From Oscheius onirici (Eukaryota; Nematoda; Chromadorea; Rhabditida; Rhabditidae), in the NCBI GenBank assembly GCA_932521025.1, contig OW051470.1:8294501-8358500 (forward strand): DNA of 64,000 nucleotides, read 5' to 3'. The position numbers were made by a program, and so were the translations under genes. Numbering within the stretch: the first letter of the stretch is position 1; every line of letters begins with the position of its first letter. Below are positions 21,269-32,973 of the stretch, piece after piece. The notes below the pieces were generated by a model. The model did no database searches, was not told the origin of the DNA, and worked only from the letters and a program-made list of their open reading frames with translations.

Positions 21269-21380
21269 AGTAATAAATTTGTATATTGCGTGATTATCAC
21301 AGAGTTATCGCGACAAAAAACCCGAATACAAATGACTGTGGCAAGAAAAATACACATATCTAGGTAAAAAGAAAAAAAAG

Positions 21381-23230
21381 TTAGAGAAGGATATACAGAA
21401 TCAGGGGAAGGAGGAGATTGTCCCAATTTTTGACGAAAGCCTCGACGAAACTGCAGACTACGGAGACGAGAAAGCAGTAAAAGACGGACGGTAAGGGTCC
21501 GAAGCAGTACGGACTGGCTGCTGCAAGGAAAGTTACCATTCCGAGGCACATGGCTGCAGAGCCTTCCATTGTTGTTTTTCTTCTGAAAAATGGGGGATTT
21601 TTGGGGGAAAAAGAGATCTTACCCTGGCCATTTGTGTCTTCCAATCAACGATCCTATAACGGCTGCTAACGCGTCTCCAACGCCGACTGATGCCACTCCT
21701 GAAACCGAAGAGAATTAGGAAACGGCTGAGAAGCTAGATAGTTTGTAAAAAGAAGTTTCCTAGAAAGTATCGATGGGTATGGGCTTTTGTTCAAAGACAT
21801 TTTCACATGGGTTTTGCTGTAGTCTTGTCCACAGTTCGGTCAAGTTCTCAGGTGATGTTCTTCTAAACAAAGACCTATTCACCGGAAGCTACATGATTTC
21901 TAGATAAAAAAAACTTGACGATTTCAAAAAATAGCAGGTGATGTTTTTGAGCTTCATTTGACGTTACTTTCAGCAGTTGGCATCTTTACACGCTAAGAAA
22001 CCGTCCTGTTTTCAACTTTTGAGCAATTTCTTTACTAAACACAACAGGAAGGTACTTGCAGATGATCGCATTTTACCATTTTACGACCATGACAGCAGTT
22101 AGCAAAAGCTCGAAACAATATGAAAAGCTTCAACTTACCGGCTAAATGATATAAATGAGGATGTTCTTCGAACGGCGAGAGAAAGAGCGGCAAGAAGATG
22201 CCGAGGAGCAGAAATATCGGCGTAAAAAGGATGTCTTCGTCTTGACCGTCTTGAAACACGAGGAGATAGTTGTTTAGCGTCTCTCCCCACGGCGGCACAT
22301 TGAAGTATCGTAGAACCTGTAATTTATCATGCTTTTTAACAAAAAAGATCATTTTACCTCAATTATGACAAAAATACAGAGCCAGAGCCAGCCGCAGAGC
22401 CATGTAAAGTCTTTGTCGAAGAATAGGCCGGAAATGTAGATCATTGAGACTGTCACGTGGAAAATTTTTCTAAAATAATGCCAATTTTAAGCCAAAATGC
22501 ATAAAACCTGTGAATTGTGGAACTGCTGCCTCGCATTGTGACTATGACTCCAAAAATGATGGAAATCAACACATTCACTATCCAGAAGGCTAAAATACTT
22601 GTCCTCAAAAGTTAAGTTGAGTAAAAAGCACGGATAGAGGTACCGTTTGACGCTGTCCTCGAAGACGATTTCGTAGAAGAGAAACGGCAGTTGGAGGGGT
22701 GATATCGCCATGAAGAAGGAATAAAGAAGCATCGCCAGGAGTACAGCCAGGCCGAGGATCACTGAAAATACGACATTGAGGAGGAAACACCAATATTGGC
22801 TTGAATTCTAGCATTTTTCGTTGAAAACAAGAATGAAATTTCGAATAAAACGACTAATAAACATGAAGAAAACTTACAGTTGATGAGAACTGGCCGTCGT
22901 TCTAGGGACTTGGCTCCGACGATGATGCTGATCGTCGACCCGACGGCTATCTGGGCCAGTGGGCCATAGAAGACCATTTTCTGTGAGGAACGAGCCTGAA
23001 AAAAAGTCGTTTTTAGAGAAAACTGAAAAAAATAACAAGAGAAAATACGACTGTTCTAGGTGAGACATAAGACTGCTCCAGGGGCAAAATGGTTGTAATT
23101 TCGAAGAAAGACGTTGAAAATGATAAAGAGTAGACTGGTAGACATGAATATTTGGCTTAAAAAAAGAAGAAAAATGATGAAGAATTTATGAAGATGAGCA
23201 GAACATGTTTTCGGCCTCTCGACGACCCAT
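21381..23230 (-). CDS. dolk-1: dolichol kinase
   Basis: A multi-membrane-span protein of the ER that phosphorylates dolichol, using CTP in the known family, to supply the lipid carrier for N-glycosylation. Exons seen: 22878-22995, 22644-22761, 22508-22589, 22358-22469, 22139-22316, 21623-21698 and 21381-21582. The diagnostic C-terminal CTP-binding region is present: VGVGDALAAVIGSLIGRHKW then PGRKTTMEGSAAM, and the terminal DNLLLPLILYILL. Upstream exons are strongly hydrophobic (LGLAVLLAMLLYSFFMAISP; TLNNYLLVFQDGQDEDILFT). The N-terminal exon(s), somewhere between 22996 and 23230, are not resolved. The 440-bp intron 21699-22138 is longer than the rest. No lesions seen. Confidence 0.85.
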
Positions 23231-23806
23231 TTTCATTCAAATAAGGCTGTAGTGCTTTTTTCATGCTCACTTTTTGTCATCATTTAATCTCCATAAAAAA
23301 AACAAGCAAGAACTGCTAAAAGAAGAGAATAGAATAAGGGAAAACAAAGAAAGGATAGACAAAAATAATTTAGAAACGTTCAAATTGCCGGCAAATAAAA
23401 TGTGCGGTAGTTTCAACGCTCGAAAACTAAAACTGGATTTTCCAAGGATTTTTTCATAGCAAGAAGCGGTGTAAGAATCGAGTTGTGTGGATCTTATGCT
23501 CAGAAGATCGATTTTTGATGACATAAAGAGTGAGAACAGACATCCTAAAGGGCAGACGTGGACAGGATGACAAACGTGAAAAGTACGAGAGATAAGGCCT
23601 GGAAGTACGAGCCAAGGCGGTCAGATTTGGTAGTCAAGATACTGGAAATGGTTATACGATTCACAATGACTCCTTCTCAAAATATGGGTCTAGAAGATTC
23701 CTTATCTCCAAAAAACAGACAAGTACTTAAACAAGTCTTGTCCTGCCAAGTCTAACGCGTCTCCGAACCTAGAAGACGAGTCAGTCTGCTAGCCGTTTCG
23801 AAGACG

Positions 23807-24229
23807 ATGAAGCCGGAATCGCCGACGAAGCCGAAATTTGTGCACAGCCGCGACGGGGAGCCGGATTTTCAGCTGGATCTGCTGCCGAGCAAGGTCACAT
23901 TCGTCTGCCTAGAGGACAGAAAGCCCGTCTACTGCGATGTGATGCTGAAGAATACGACAAAGGACAGCCAGAGCTTCAAGGTTAAATGCACTTCGGCTGA
24001 AATCTTTCGCGTCCAGCCGCCGCTCGGCTTCGTCAGGGCTGGCTAAACGCAGAACATTCGCGTCAGGTACCAGAACAAGACGGTCCAGCCTGGCGATCGT
24101 CTGCACTACTTTGCCTTCTATCACGTCAAATCTGATGTGAAGATTGGCAAGGAGAAGGAAGTCTGGACGAAGACGACTCGTCCGGATGGAGTCCGTCGAC
24201 TGATGGCCGTCTTCGTGGAGAAGAAGTGA
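23807..24229 (+). pseudogene. major sperm protein (MSP) domain gene with one internal stop
   Basis: MSP domains are immunoglobulin-like. In nematodes they form the sperm cytoskeleton or, in MSP-like proteins, act as adaptors. The single-exon frame starts MKPESPTKPKFVHSRDGEPD, then LDLLPSKVTF, YCDVMLKNTTKDSQSFKVKC and the hallmark FRVQPPLGFVRAG. There a TAA (24044-24046) replaces the expected Glu/Gln codon, and the same frame continues TQNIRVRYQNKTVQPGDRLH ... RLMAVFVEKK to TGA at 24227-24229. The total is 141 codons, close to family length. Everything else is intact and GC-rich, so inactivation looks recent, or the stop is a polymorphism or an error. An AATAAA lies about 30 bases downstream. 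Confidence 0.85.
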
Positions 24230-25180
24230 TACCTGCCTATACACGAGATACGAACACAAAATAAAAGGATTGGCGGGTAGTTTTTTTTCTTGTTTTGGTT
24301 CTTATGGTACTGAAAGTAGCTTTTAACCGTTATTGTCTTTCTATCCCTGTCTCTAGTCTCTTGAGTAGAACTACTGATTGTGAGTACTCGTGTTCTTGTA
24401 ATTCTTGTACCGGAACAGATTCTATCTCTCTTTAGAAGTATCCATTCCAGTCTCTCGTCTCTCTCCAGTAAAGCGACTGTGGCTCTGACTCATTGTCAGT
24501 CGAACTGGGTAAAAAATGGATCTCCGGAAAACTCTTTTCAGTATGTCTTTCATCGGCTACCGAGACTTTTTCCACATCCGTTCTAGTACTAAATTCTGTG
24601 AAGGAAGAGGTTTCAACGGTATCTGTCTCTCTGGAGCGTTCTAGTCCTATCTCTGTCTCTCTGAACTACCGTACTGCTTGTGCAGTCAAACTATAATAGA
24701 AAGAAGACGGAAATGTGGTCTATCTCGAAGACTCTGTCTCTATCTCTCTTCTGTAGTTCTGCCGAAACTTTGTCCAGTCAAGAAAGAGAAACATGAGTCG
24801 ATAGTTCTCCTGGGATAACAACAGACTTGCAGACAGACAAGAACAGCTCCACTCTATGCTTTTGTTTTGTAAGGAAACTATGACCTGTTTCTGCCTCTCT
24901 AGAATTATCTATCCTTGTGTCTGAATATCTTTGTCTCGGTCCAGTAAAGTCTCTTGTCCAGTGAAGAAAGATCAGAACGACTGGAACTGTTACAACTCTC
25001 TGTGATTCTCTACTATGACCTCTTACCTCTCAAGTAAAATTACCTAGACAGAAACAAGTTCCTTATTCAATCAAGAAAGACTATCGTCAGGGAAGAGAAG
25101 TCTTTGAAAAACGCGATTTGGTAGCTAACATTTTCCTGTCACTCATGGTGTTATACTCTCAGAGTGTAATGAGTTTCATT
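24230..25180. repeat. degenerate GTCTCT-rich low-complexity region
   Basis: No exon is seen. The stretch is dominated by loosely repeated GTCTCTCT, TCTAGT and CTCTGT words with no clean period. The reverse complement flavour (AGAGAC, GAGACAG) fills the large intron at 26601-27472, and the same composition recurs near 32.5, 39.6, 41.2-42.9 and 46.6 kb. Confidence 0.55.
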
Positions 25181-25631
25181 TCAATGCAAGCAATCCCTCT
25201 CTTCCCCTTCAAACTTCCCGGCCAGCTGCAAGACACCAAAATTGAAAGGCTTTCCAGGCTGTTTTGTCTTCTGAACGTAGGCGGACGGAATGAACACCGT
25301 CAATTTCCGTTGACAGGGCTAAATTTGAGAACTTTTGAACTACAAAAAGGGGAACACATACCTTGAGAAAGTCATTGCAGTCGTGGAAAATGACCAGTTT
25401 TGGCTCAATAGAGCTGATTTCATCAGCCGTCCCGGAAAGATGAAACTTTCCATCGTCGTCCGTCTTAGCTGAATCCATCAGTTCATCGGGAGTGAGTTTA
25501 TCGTGCTCGAAGAGCTTGACCAAAACGCCAGAAGCCGGCTTTTCCTCACACATTAGGACTCCCTCTACGGCTGTAGACTGTGTGAAACCGATTGCCGTGA
25601 CGGTGGGAATCAGTAGGAGAAGAATTAGCAT
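25181..25631 (-). CDS. transthyretin-like (TTL) secreted protein
   Basis: Two exons, 25362-25631 and 25181-25318, with a 43-base intron, give 135 aa. A signal peptide (MLILLLLIPTVTA) precedes the nematode TTL domain: QSTAVEGVLMCEEKPASGVL, VKLFEHDKLTPDELMDSAKT, DDDGKFHLSGTADE, IEPKLVIFHDCNDF, then CQRKLTVFIPSAYV and the C-terminal LAGKFEGEERDC. Cys residues at the ends of the domain are conserved in the family. TTL proteins are extracellular; some bind surface phosphatidylserine (TTR-52 in C. elegans), but most have no known ligand. No lesion seen. It is transcribed in the same direction as the peptidase gene upstream of it. Confidence 0.93.
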
Positions 25632-25859
25632 GCTTATAAAGAGGGGGAGAAAATAGCAGTCGGTTGAAGCCTATTTGGCCAAAAGACGCTAGTTTACAAA
25701 GAAGACCATTGACCGCGTCATAACCGGTTCTTATGGGCGGAAGTTTGTGAAACTGAGATGGTGACTAAGGTTGAAAGAGAGTCAGTCAGTCAGACAGTCA
25801 AAAGCTCAGGGAAAAAAGCGACAAACAAGATGACATAGACAGTAATGTTTATTTTATTC

Positions 25860-28653
25860 TCATTTCTGACGATGCTCTTTGATCCACTTCTTGATGTACA
25901 TCTTCTCGATCTCTCTGACCTGTTGGACTTCTTCAGTATCGCTGAGATGACGGCCTCGGAGGTCGTAGTGATGAGCTCCCTGCTTCAGAATGATCGATAC
26001 CAGATCATTTCCTGTCTTCTTCGGTTTGAGAGACCATCCTCCCCCAGACCAGGGGTCAAGGAAACCGTTTCTAAAAGACAGGCATTTTGTCCTCTCTGAT
26101 GTTAAAAACTCACGAAAAGATGATGTTGCTGGCAGTGGGGAAGGCAGTTCCATACAATTGAGTAACCCAATGGGAACGAAGCATCGTCCGATCAAATCCC
26201 AGTTTGCCGAAGGTGTCATTGCAGCTCTGAATGGTATTCTCGACTGAGAAGGGACAGTCCTTGACAAAGAAATCATTGGGAGGACCGCTAGCACAAAGGG
26301 GCATGACCATTTCGGTACAGGCCTGGAATGGCCAGCCGAGCGGATCTCCGAGAGCGGCGAAACCACCGCTACATTTGGCCAGATTGGCACAGAGACTGGG
26401 AACAGTTCCTGAACGAAAATTTTGTCTGATTCTCTTTTCTGAAACCTACCGGTGTAATTGTAGTACAAATTAGCTACTCGGAACATCTGAGTGGCTGCCT
26501 CCTCGTCGGTCTTGGCGACGCTTGACAGGAATTTGCAGGCTTCCTTGACTGGCCAGCCAGGAAGAGGAGAGAGGAAATTGGTCGGGTAGGGGTAGTTGAC
26601 CTGAAATGGGTGACTGATGAGATTATTGGACACATACAGTAAGCTCTGTTGACCAAGAGAACCTAGAAGGAAGAGGGAAAGCGACATTGAACATAGACAA
26701 ACACAGGGAAGTGGGCATGGGCACCGGGCCCGTGTCAGTGTTGACCGAGACCGTGCCAGCAAGGCGAATTTTCGGGGGAAGAGTACTTTAGGGAAAAAAC
26801 TTGACACCAAAAAACATAAGCTCAGAAGAGTATAGAAAGTGCAAACTGGTATCAAGTTTTTCTCCAAATTTTGTCTTCCCCGAAAGTGCGCCTTATTGGC
26901 ATCGGCCCGGTCAACACTGACACTGGCCCGAGCACCCTTACTTGTTAGAAAAGGGTGGTCAAGAGACAGTATAAGTTGTCAGTGACTGAGGCAGACAAAG
27001 GGACTGAAAGTAACTCGAGACAGTTAGCGATGTCAGGAGAAGTCGAGGACATGAGTTGTATGAAAGAAGTCAAGGGCTCAGATTCAAGTCTGGCAAGAGA
27101 CTTGGAACAGCTTCAAGATGTTCTGAATTGAAGGGAAATAAGCCTAGTTGAGAGACAGATAAAATAGCCAGTAAAAGGACTACCTTACGAACTAAACGAG
27201 ACGGACTGAAGACAATAGACATTCGAGAAAGAACTGGCAATGTCCCGATGGATCTGGGAAACGCTGACAGAAATGAGAGTCTGAGTCGGACAGTCGTGGA
27301 AAATCAACTGGTTTCTCATTACTAAGAGAGAGATAGGAATAGTCAGATTTTTGAGAGACGGAGACTGGGAAAGAGACCTAAGGAGAACACGTAGTCAAGA
27401 GTACAAATCCAGCTATTGGAGTGAACAGAGAGCGGAACAGAAAGTCACAGAGAGACAGGAATCAGAACTGACCATTGCCATGCTTTCGAAGATGTCTCTC
27501 ATATATGCCCTCAAAAACTCGTGATCTTCAGGATCTTCGACAAGGGACTTGTCTTCGAGTCTAAAGATTTTGTTCAGTTTCTCCCGTCCCTCTGGTGTCT
27601 GTGCCAGATTTTGGAAGGCTTCCCAGCCGCGAAGAACAGCTTTGGAGTTGCAGCCACTGTTTACAGCTGATCGGGTCACAATCTACAGTATTTCGATGAG
27701 AAAAATGAGAAATATTTACCATGTCATAAACGTCTTCAGGTACTTCAGAATCCTGGAACCAGAAGACGGGAGCGGAGGCAGCAATGGCTCCGACGACCTT
27801 GTGCGGATACTTGATTCGAAGCCAGCCGGAGAGCATGCCTCCGTAGGAGCCACCGAAGGCAATGACGGGAGAGTTTTGGGCTTCTGTGATTCGCTGAAAG
27901 GTACAATTAATGAGGCAGGTGTTACTCTACTCAGACTCTCTGAACTCTATCTGGAAACCATACAAGTTCTGATCTCCTTTTCCGGGCATGGAACTACTGT
28001 TACTTTCACTCTAACTCTCTGTTATCTTACGTTGTCAGACTGTCAATACCGTATTCCCATATTTTTGTATCCGTCAGTTAGGCTTTCCCCATCATATCTG
28101 TGTAAAGTATGACTAGATTTCGAGGGGGGTCAAAACTCACATGATCTCTAAGGTAGTCAATCAGGAGAACAAAGTCAGCCAAGGCCTGTTCCGACGAGAG
28201 ATATCCCAACCGGTCAGTTGATGTGTAACTCTGATTCCCGTAGGGCATTGTCTTTCCATAGTATCGGTGCTCGCAGAAGACTACAGCTGCTCCGAGCTCT
28301 GGAGCAAGATCCCACATGAATCCCTGAAAAAGATTACTTTGAAGGACTGTCTCTCCTGAACTGGGTACCGTATTCTCGGCGAAAGCTTCCAACTTGCCCT
28401 CATTTCCCGTGTAGAAGAGGATCGGGCCTCCGGGACTGTAGTCTTTGGTATTGAGGAAATATCTCATGGAGAAGGTGTCCTTATTGGCAAAGGAAAAGTG
28501 ATCGACGGGGACGCCGTCCAGCCATTCTTCTGACCACTCATAGCGATTTTGGGCTCCGAGAAGGCCAGACTTCGGCTTGGAAAAGACGACGGGATCGGTG
28601 AGAAGACGAGCCGAAACGGCTGTCGCCAGAAGAACTGGCCAGAGCAGTCGCAT
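25860..28653 (-). CDS. S28-family serine carboxypeptidase (Pro-X carboxypeptidase-like)
   Basis: Seven exons join in frame to 502 aa: 28369-28653, 28141-28323, 27720-27893, 27473-27682, 26450-26600, 26114-26408 and 25860-26070. A signal peptide ([15 protein letters not shown]) is followed by the S28 fold: FNTKDY-like then [26 protein letters not shown], the nucleophile elbow [14 protein letters not shown], the SASAPV-like ASAPVFWF, the Asp loop [12 protein letters not shown] and the His loop GAHHYDLRG. Such enzymes cleave after proline in lysosomes or secretions. Length and catalytic triad are complete. Intron 4 (26601-27472, 872 bases) is far larger than the others (37-45 bases, apart from the 247-base intron 2) and is filled with AGAGAC-type sequence. 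AATAAAATAAA overlaps the stop region as a probable poly(A) signal. Confidence 0.94.
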
Positions 28654-29316
28654 GGGAGAGGACTGAGGAAAGAGGCGAGGAAAAACAAAGCGACGATGAC
28701 CTGGTCACTAATCAAGGAGGACAGCTGCTTGTCAGGAGATCAAATCGATAAGACTTGAGGGGCAGAGAATAGGAACCAGGTACATAAAAATGATAGAAAA
28801 ACAGAATTTTGACGATGTCCGAACTCGAAGACAGAAACCCAAAAAAATCGGAGGAAGCTACCGAAAGTCTTACGGTTTAGACGAGAAAAAAACTGCCAAT
28901 TTTGAGTTTCTGCATCCTAAAATATGGGCAAAGGAAGAATGAGCTTGGATAATTTTCGTTGTTCGAATCTTCCCGCCGAATCAAATGTACGGGTTACGGT
29001 ATGTAACATCTGAAAATTTAGAATCTGCAGCAAATCGTAGTTTTTGCTTTTCATTTTTTGTTTATCTTTTGTTTTATTTTTTCTTCGCTAAAACATCCTG
29101 ACAATTGGCAACAATTGGACCCAGTACCTGTCCTGAAAGTATTTGATGAAGCCTACCTTTCTTCTAGAGTTTTTTGGAGCGTTAGTATACTTGGGCAGCT
29201 CGAGCCTGTTTTTGACCTTCGCTTCGTAGTTCTGCCGTGTTTCCACACTCACAGTTCCGTTATTTTCTTCCACCCGATTCAATTGTCAACACGTTGTCTA
29301 ATTTCCAGGATCTGGA
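28654..29316. other. intergenic, divergent promoters expected
   Basis: About 660 bases lie between the peptidase start (minus) and the zinc-finger gene (plus). I see no exon, repeat or RNA gene. An acceptor-like ATTTCCAG lies just before the downstream ATG. Confidence 0.4.
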
Positions 29317-30845
29317 ATGGAACCTCGTAAGGAGATCAAGTCGGAGCTGCCTCAAATGAAATATGAATAAAAATCGGCTCTATCTGCTGAAAAAGACCTG
29401 GTGTGTACTCTGTGTGACAAAATTTATAGAAGCAAAGCAGGACTCTATCTTCATATGAACCTTCACAGAAGTAACTTCGTCTTGATTTCCGAGTAACATT
29501 GTCACTCTTCCAGAAAGATTTCCTTGTCAGCATTGTGGAAGGCTCATGCAAAGTCGGTTAGCTCTTATACGCCATGAGAGAAGTCATTCAAAAGAAAAGC
29601 CGTTTACCTGTCGGAATTGTAACTATTCCTCCAAAGAACGTGATGAACTGGCGAAACATTATCTGAGCTGTATCCCAAATTTGCTAAAGGCTGGTATTTT
29701 TCCTGTTTGCAACACATTTGACCGTTTAGGATTCAAACTATCCGTTTCAATGCGCTACGTGCAACAAACGATTAAGGAATGTTAGAGCACTTCAAAAACA
29801 TCGAAACGTTCATTCCGGTTTGTTCCTCCTCTTCGTCGCAGTTTCAAATTTGATTTCAGACAGATTCAGATGTGAAGTATGCGGAAAAGGCAACAGTTGT
29901 TTGTCTGAGCTTCGAAGACACGCACAACGTCACACAAAAGAGACGACCTTCAGATGCCACAAGTGCGAATACCGTACGAGCAGACGAGAAGATGTGGTTA
30001 AACATGTGAAAATCTGCGCTAGAAAAGTAATTTTTACTTTCGTTTTTCTTCGAATTTGCCATTTTTTAGAATGGCAGCTCTGGTCTTGTCATAATGAAAA
30101 GAGGTATCCAACCAGTCAACAATCTCGAAGAACCGCGGCCATTCCAAACTTTCCGCCAAATTGTGAGAGAAGAGGAAGAAGATTTCATGGGCGACTACAT
30201 CGAGCAAGAATTTGAGCCGATGCACGAATTGTCACTGCCATCTTCGTTCGAAGGAGTTTTTGAGGTAGCCTTTGGCATCAATATCCAAGCCTGACTACAT
30301 TTAAGGTAAAAGTTGAGGTTGACGACTTTGTACCGATCCGTGAGTCGTCAGTGCCGTCGTTTGAGACGCCTACTCAAGTCCGTTATCTATCTCCCAGCCA
30401 ATTTTTCGCCCAAACTTCGACTTTCAAAAACGAATATCAGCCGAAATTGCTCGGCGAGGTTGAACCTTTCCGACAGGAACTTATGAAGGTTAGGTTTATT
30501 GTATTCGAGTGATTTAATGCTTTTATTTTGCAGAGCGGTGTCCGTTTCGAAGAGGCTAAGCATGCCAAACCAGTCGGAAATCTGATCTTCGAGAAGCCTC
30601 CGACCAAAAATCCCAAACATGACGAGGATTTGTACGCCAGGATCGACAAGCTGTGCAAATTGAACGAAAACCAGGTGAAAGGTCTAAAGAGGGAGAACGA
30701 GGATCTCAAGGAGCAGATGGAACAACTTAAAAGGAAAAATCAGAAGGCTCAGATGGACACAAGAGACGCTTTCGCCAAAATAACCAAGAAATTGGACAGC
30801 CTTGAAGAGGAATTGAGATCACTCAAAAAGCCGACTTTTCTATAA
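29317..30845 (+). CDS. C2H2 zinc-finger protein with coiled coil, possible early stop
   Basis: A relative of the 48-59 kb array, but on the plus strand and isolated. MEPRKEIKSELPQ resembles the array leader MAPRRK. TAA at 29368-29370 interrupts the frame before finger 1 (CTLCDKIYRSKAGLYLHMNL). Then come fingers in the family order: CQHCGRLMQSRLALIRHERS, CRNCNYSSKERDELAKHYLS, CATCNKRLRNVRALQKHRNV, CEVCGKGNSCLSELRRHAQR and CHKCEYRTSRREDVVKHVKI. An acidic linker has FMGDYIEQEFEP. The last exon (30534-30845) is a coiled coil (LKRENEDLKEQMEQLKRKNQ) ending LKKPTFL. The CCHC knuckles of the array are absent. It is possibly a DNA-binding regulator if the early stop is bypassed by another start or a missed exon; otherwise it is a young pseudogene. 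Confidence 0.72.
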
Positions 30846-31469
30846 GCCTATTGTGCTGTTAGAATTTATAAATTGTTACTTTTTGCTCCTCCTAGTTTTT
30901 AACCTGTTGCTTTCCATTGCATTTATATTTGCCGTTTTTCAAAACGTATTTTTCAAAGCGCCTCTCTCCCCGTGAAAGTTCATACTGTGTTGTCCCTATT
31001 CATACTGTTTTTTAGTAGAATTCTGGCTTCTTTTTATCTCGTCTCACTATTTTGTGCCTGTTTTCCCGATGCCTTTTCCATGTGCTTTGAGACAATGTTG
31101 TCACGGATAAACACCACAGTAAAGACCTCGAAAGACCACTGACATGAGTCACGGCCAGTGATTTGCGGAAATGACCCCTGTGTCTGAAGCTCTAGGCTCG
31201 ACAGAACTACCTTTCGAAAGATCATAAGCACCCGGAAAACAAACATACAACATCCTGTGTTCCTTGACATTGTCATTTTATTCTTTTTCTGACGTTTTCT
31301 ACTCGTCATTTAGAGCAAAAACGATGAAAAGTTATAGTTCCGCACCTAAGCATAGCTCGTCGCGAAAGTCCCGCATTTACCAGTTTATTTCGACCTCTGT
31401 AATTAACTTCTTTACTCATGGCAGTGTCTCTTGTCGTTAATTCACTACACTCAGTTTGGATTTCAGGAT
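30846..31469. other. intergenic, nothing recognised
   Basis: The 3' flank of the zinc-finger gene and AT-rich DNA. No convincing exon on either strand. Confidence 0.4.
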
Positions 31470-31740
31470 TTGAAATAGCACCGGGAAAGAAGATTAAACC
31501 GAGGCTGCTCCCGACCGAGGTCGAAAGAGGACAAATTGATGGCAAAGATGGAAATGAAGGAGACGGACAAACTGATGCTTCATCTGAAGACAAGGACTTT
31601 GTGTGACAGCACCTGACTTGTATTTCTCCGCAGCTCAACTTTATATTTCTTCGTACTGCTTTTGTTGCATTGATCCTAATCGCATTCTGCGCTGTGTTTT
31701 CTCTAGTTTCTCTTATCGGGGCTTTCGTAATTTTTCTGAG
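31470..31740 (+). pseudogene. internally deleted zinc-finger-knuckle gene remnant
   Basis: 31470-31606 encodes a leader very like the copy at 55724-56838: PGKKIKPRLLPTEVERGQID, then KDGNEGDGQTDASSEDKDF. It breaks with a TGA where CTLCDST should follow; a CDST remnant is still readable nearby. Immediately afterwards (31635-31740) the DNA matches the 3' flank of the gene at 48233-50900 (CTCAACTTTMTATTTC, CGTACTG, GCATTCTGCGCTGTGTTTTC). So the first exon is joined directly to the downstream flank and everything between is lost. Confidence 0.75.
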
Positions 31741-32973
31741 TTATTGTGCTGCTGAGATCCCAGAAAACGGATATTGGATGTGCGACCGATACTGGTATTT
31801 ACTCAGACTATGGGTAGATTTCCTCACCGGCTTTCCTTCCTGTGCTTTCTTCATTCTGGTTGCCTTTTTCACGAAACTGATTCTCCATCTTCCAGTGCCT
31901 GTTGCAACACTTTGTCCTTTCTTACTACCTTGTCTCTCATCAGACTCTATTTCTGGTCATCAGACTCTATGTCATCTCCATGTCTGGCCCTGTTTCCTCC
32001 CCAGTGTGCGGACCTTATTTTCTATAAATGGAAACGTGGGTCTTGTAGAGAAAATTAAGCTGATTACGAATTACTATACTTTATAGGGTTTACTTCAAAG
32101 ATATCCGAGCTACAGACGCTACAAGCCGCCATTTTCAGAACAAATCACTAATCACTGGCGAACTGTTGTCGAGAGAACATGCAAACAGAGCTGAATCTGC
32201 ACTCTACAGAATCTCTTCCCAAAGGTAACAGGAATGCTTGTTTTCAAAAGTTATGAAGAGATCACCCACAACCTTTTGGGAGAGTTTCGGTCCACTGTGG
32301 ACCGAGAATGAAGAATCATGGTGGCAGCTCTGTGCAGATGGATAGGCCTTCGTTCAGGCATCATTTTTTTTTGAAAAACCTTTCTAGCCTCATCTTTTCA
32401 AAAGTTATGACCAGTTTGACCTTTTATCCAAGCCAAAAGTACAGGAATTCGGCCTGTGGTTTTTCTTTCTGGTTATCTTTTCCATGGGACTGATTCTCCG
32501 TCTTCTAGTGCCTGTTGCAAGACCTTGTCCTATTTCTTGGTATCTTGTCTCTAATCAGATTATCTCTCCATGGCTGGCCCGTTGTACTTGTGTCCTCCTC
32601 AATACTGGGCTTCTTTTCTAATTTTTTCTTCTGTCCTCCCCAGAAGTACACTTCGTTTTGAAAAATCCGTTTTTCGGGGTCTCAGCAGCACAATAACAAA
32701 GTGAATAGCTTGTACAACCTACGTTTCGGAATCAGGAGCACATCTTCAACGGTAAATATCTCCACATTTTCGAGCAAAAAAGTCTATGTAGCCCTAAAGG
32801 AAGTGAAGATTAATTCCATGGCGATCTAAACTATCCCCTTACTTCGTTTGAAAAAGCTAGATTTCTCCTAGAAGTGTCAAAAAGGGATTAGATTCGACGA
32901 GTTGTTTGACTCGTCTTGACAAGTCAAACGTTCCGCCACTGTTTATAGCTAGTTTCTCTAGTCAATTAGCTCA
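31741..32973. other. intergenic, degenerate repetitive DNA
   Basis: No gene recognised. It contains GTCTCTC-type low-complexity sequence (32480-32650) and a near palindrome, GTTTGACTCGTCTTGACAAGTCAAAC, near 32909-32934. Confidence 0.4.

Noticed and set aside
24230..25180. CRISPR-like or clean tandem array in the TCTCT-rich region
   Set aside because: No fixed period or conserved unit; also a eukaryotic context.
25860..26867. 335-codon continuous minus-strand frame across the S28 gene
   Set aside because: It reads through three short introns; the spliced model restores the family alignment and the frame.
31670..32086. Hydrophobic plus-strand frame MILIAFCAVFSLVSLIG resembling a membrane protein
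   Set aside because: The first 70 bases match the non-coding 3' flank of zinc-finger gene A, so the apparent membrane helix is derived from flank sequence.
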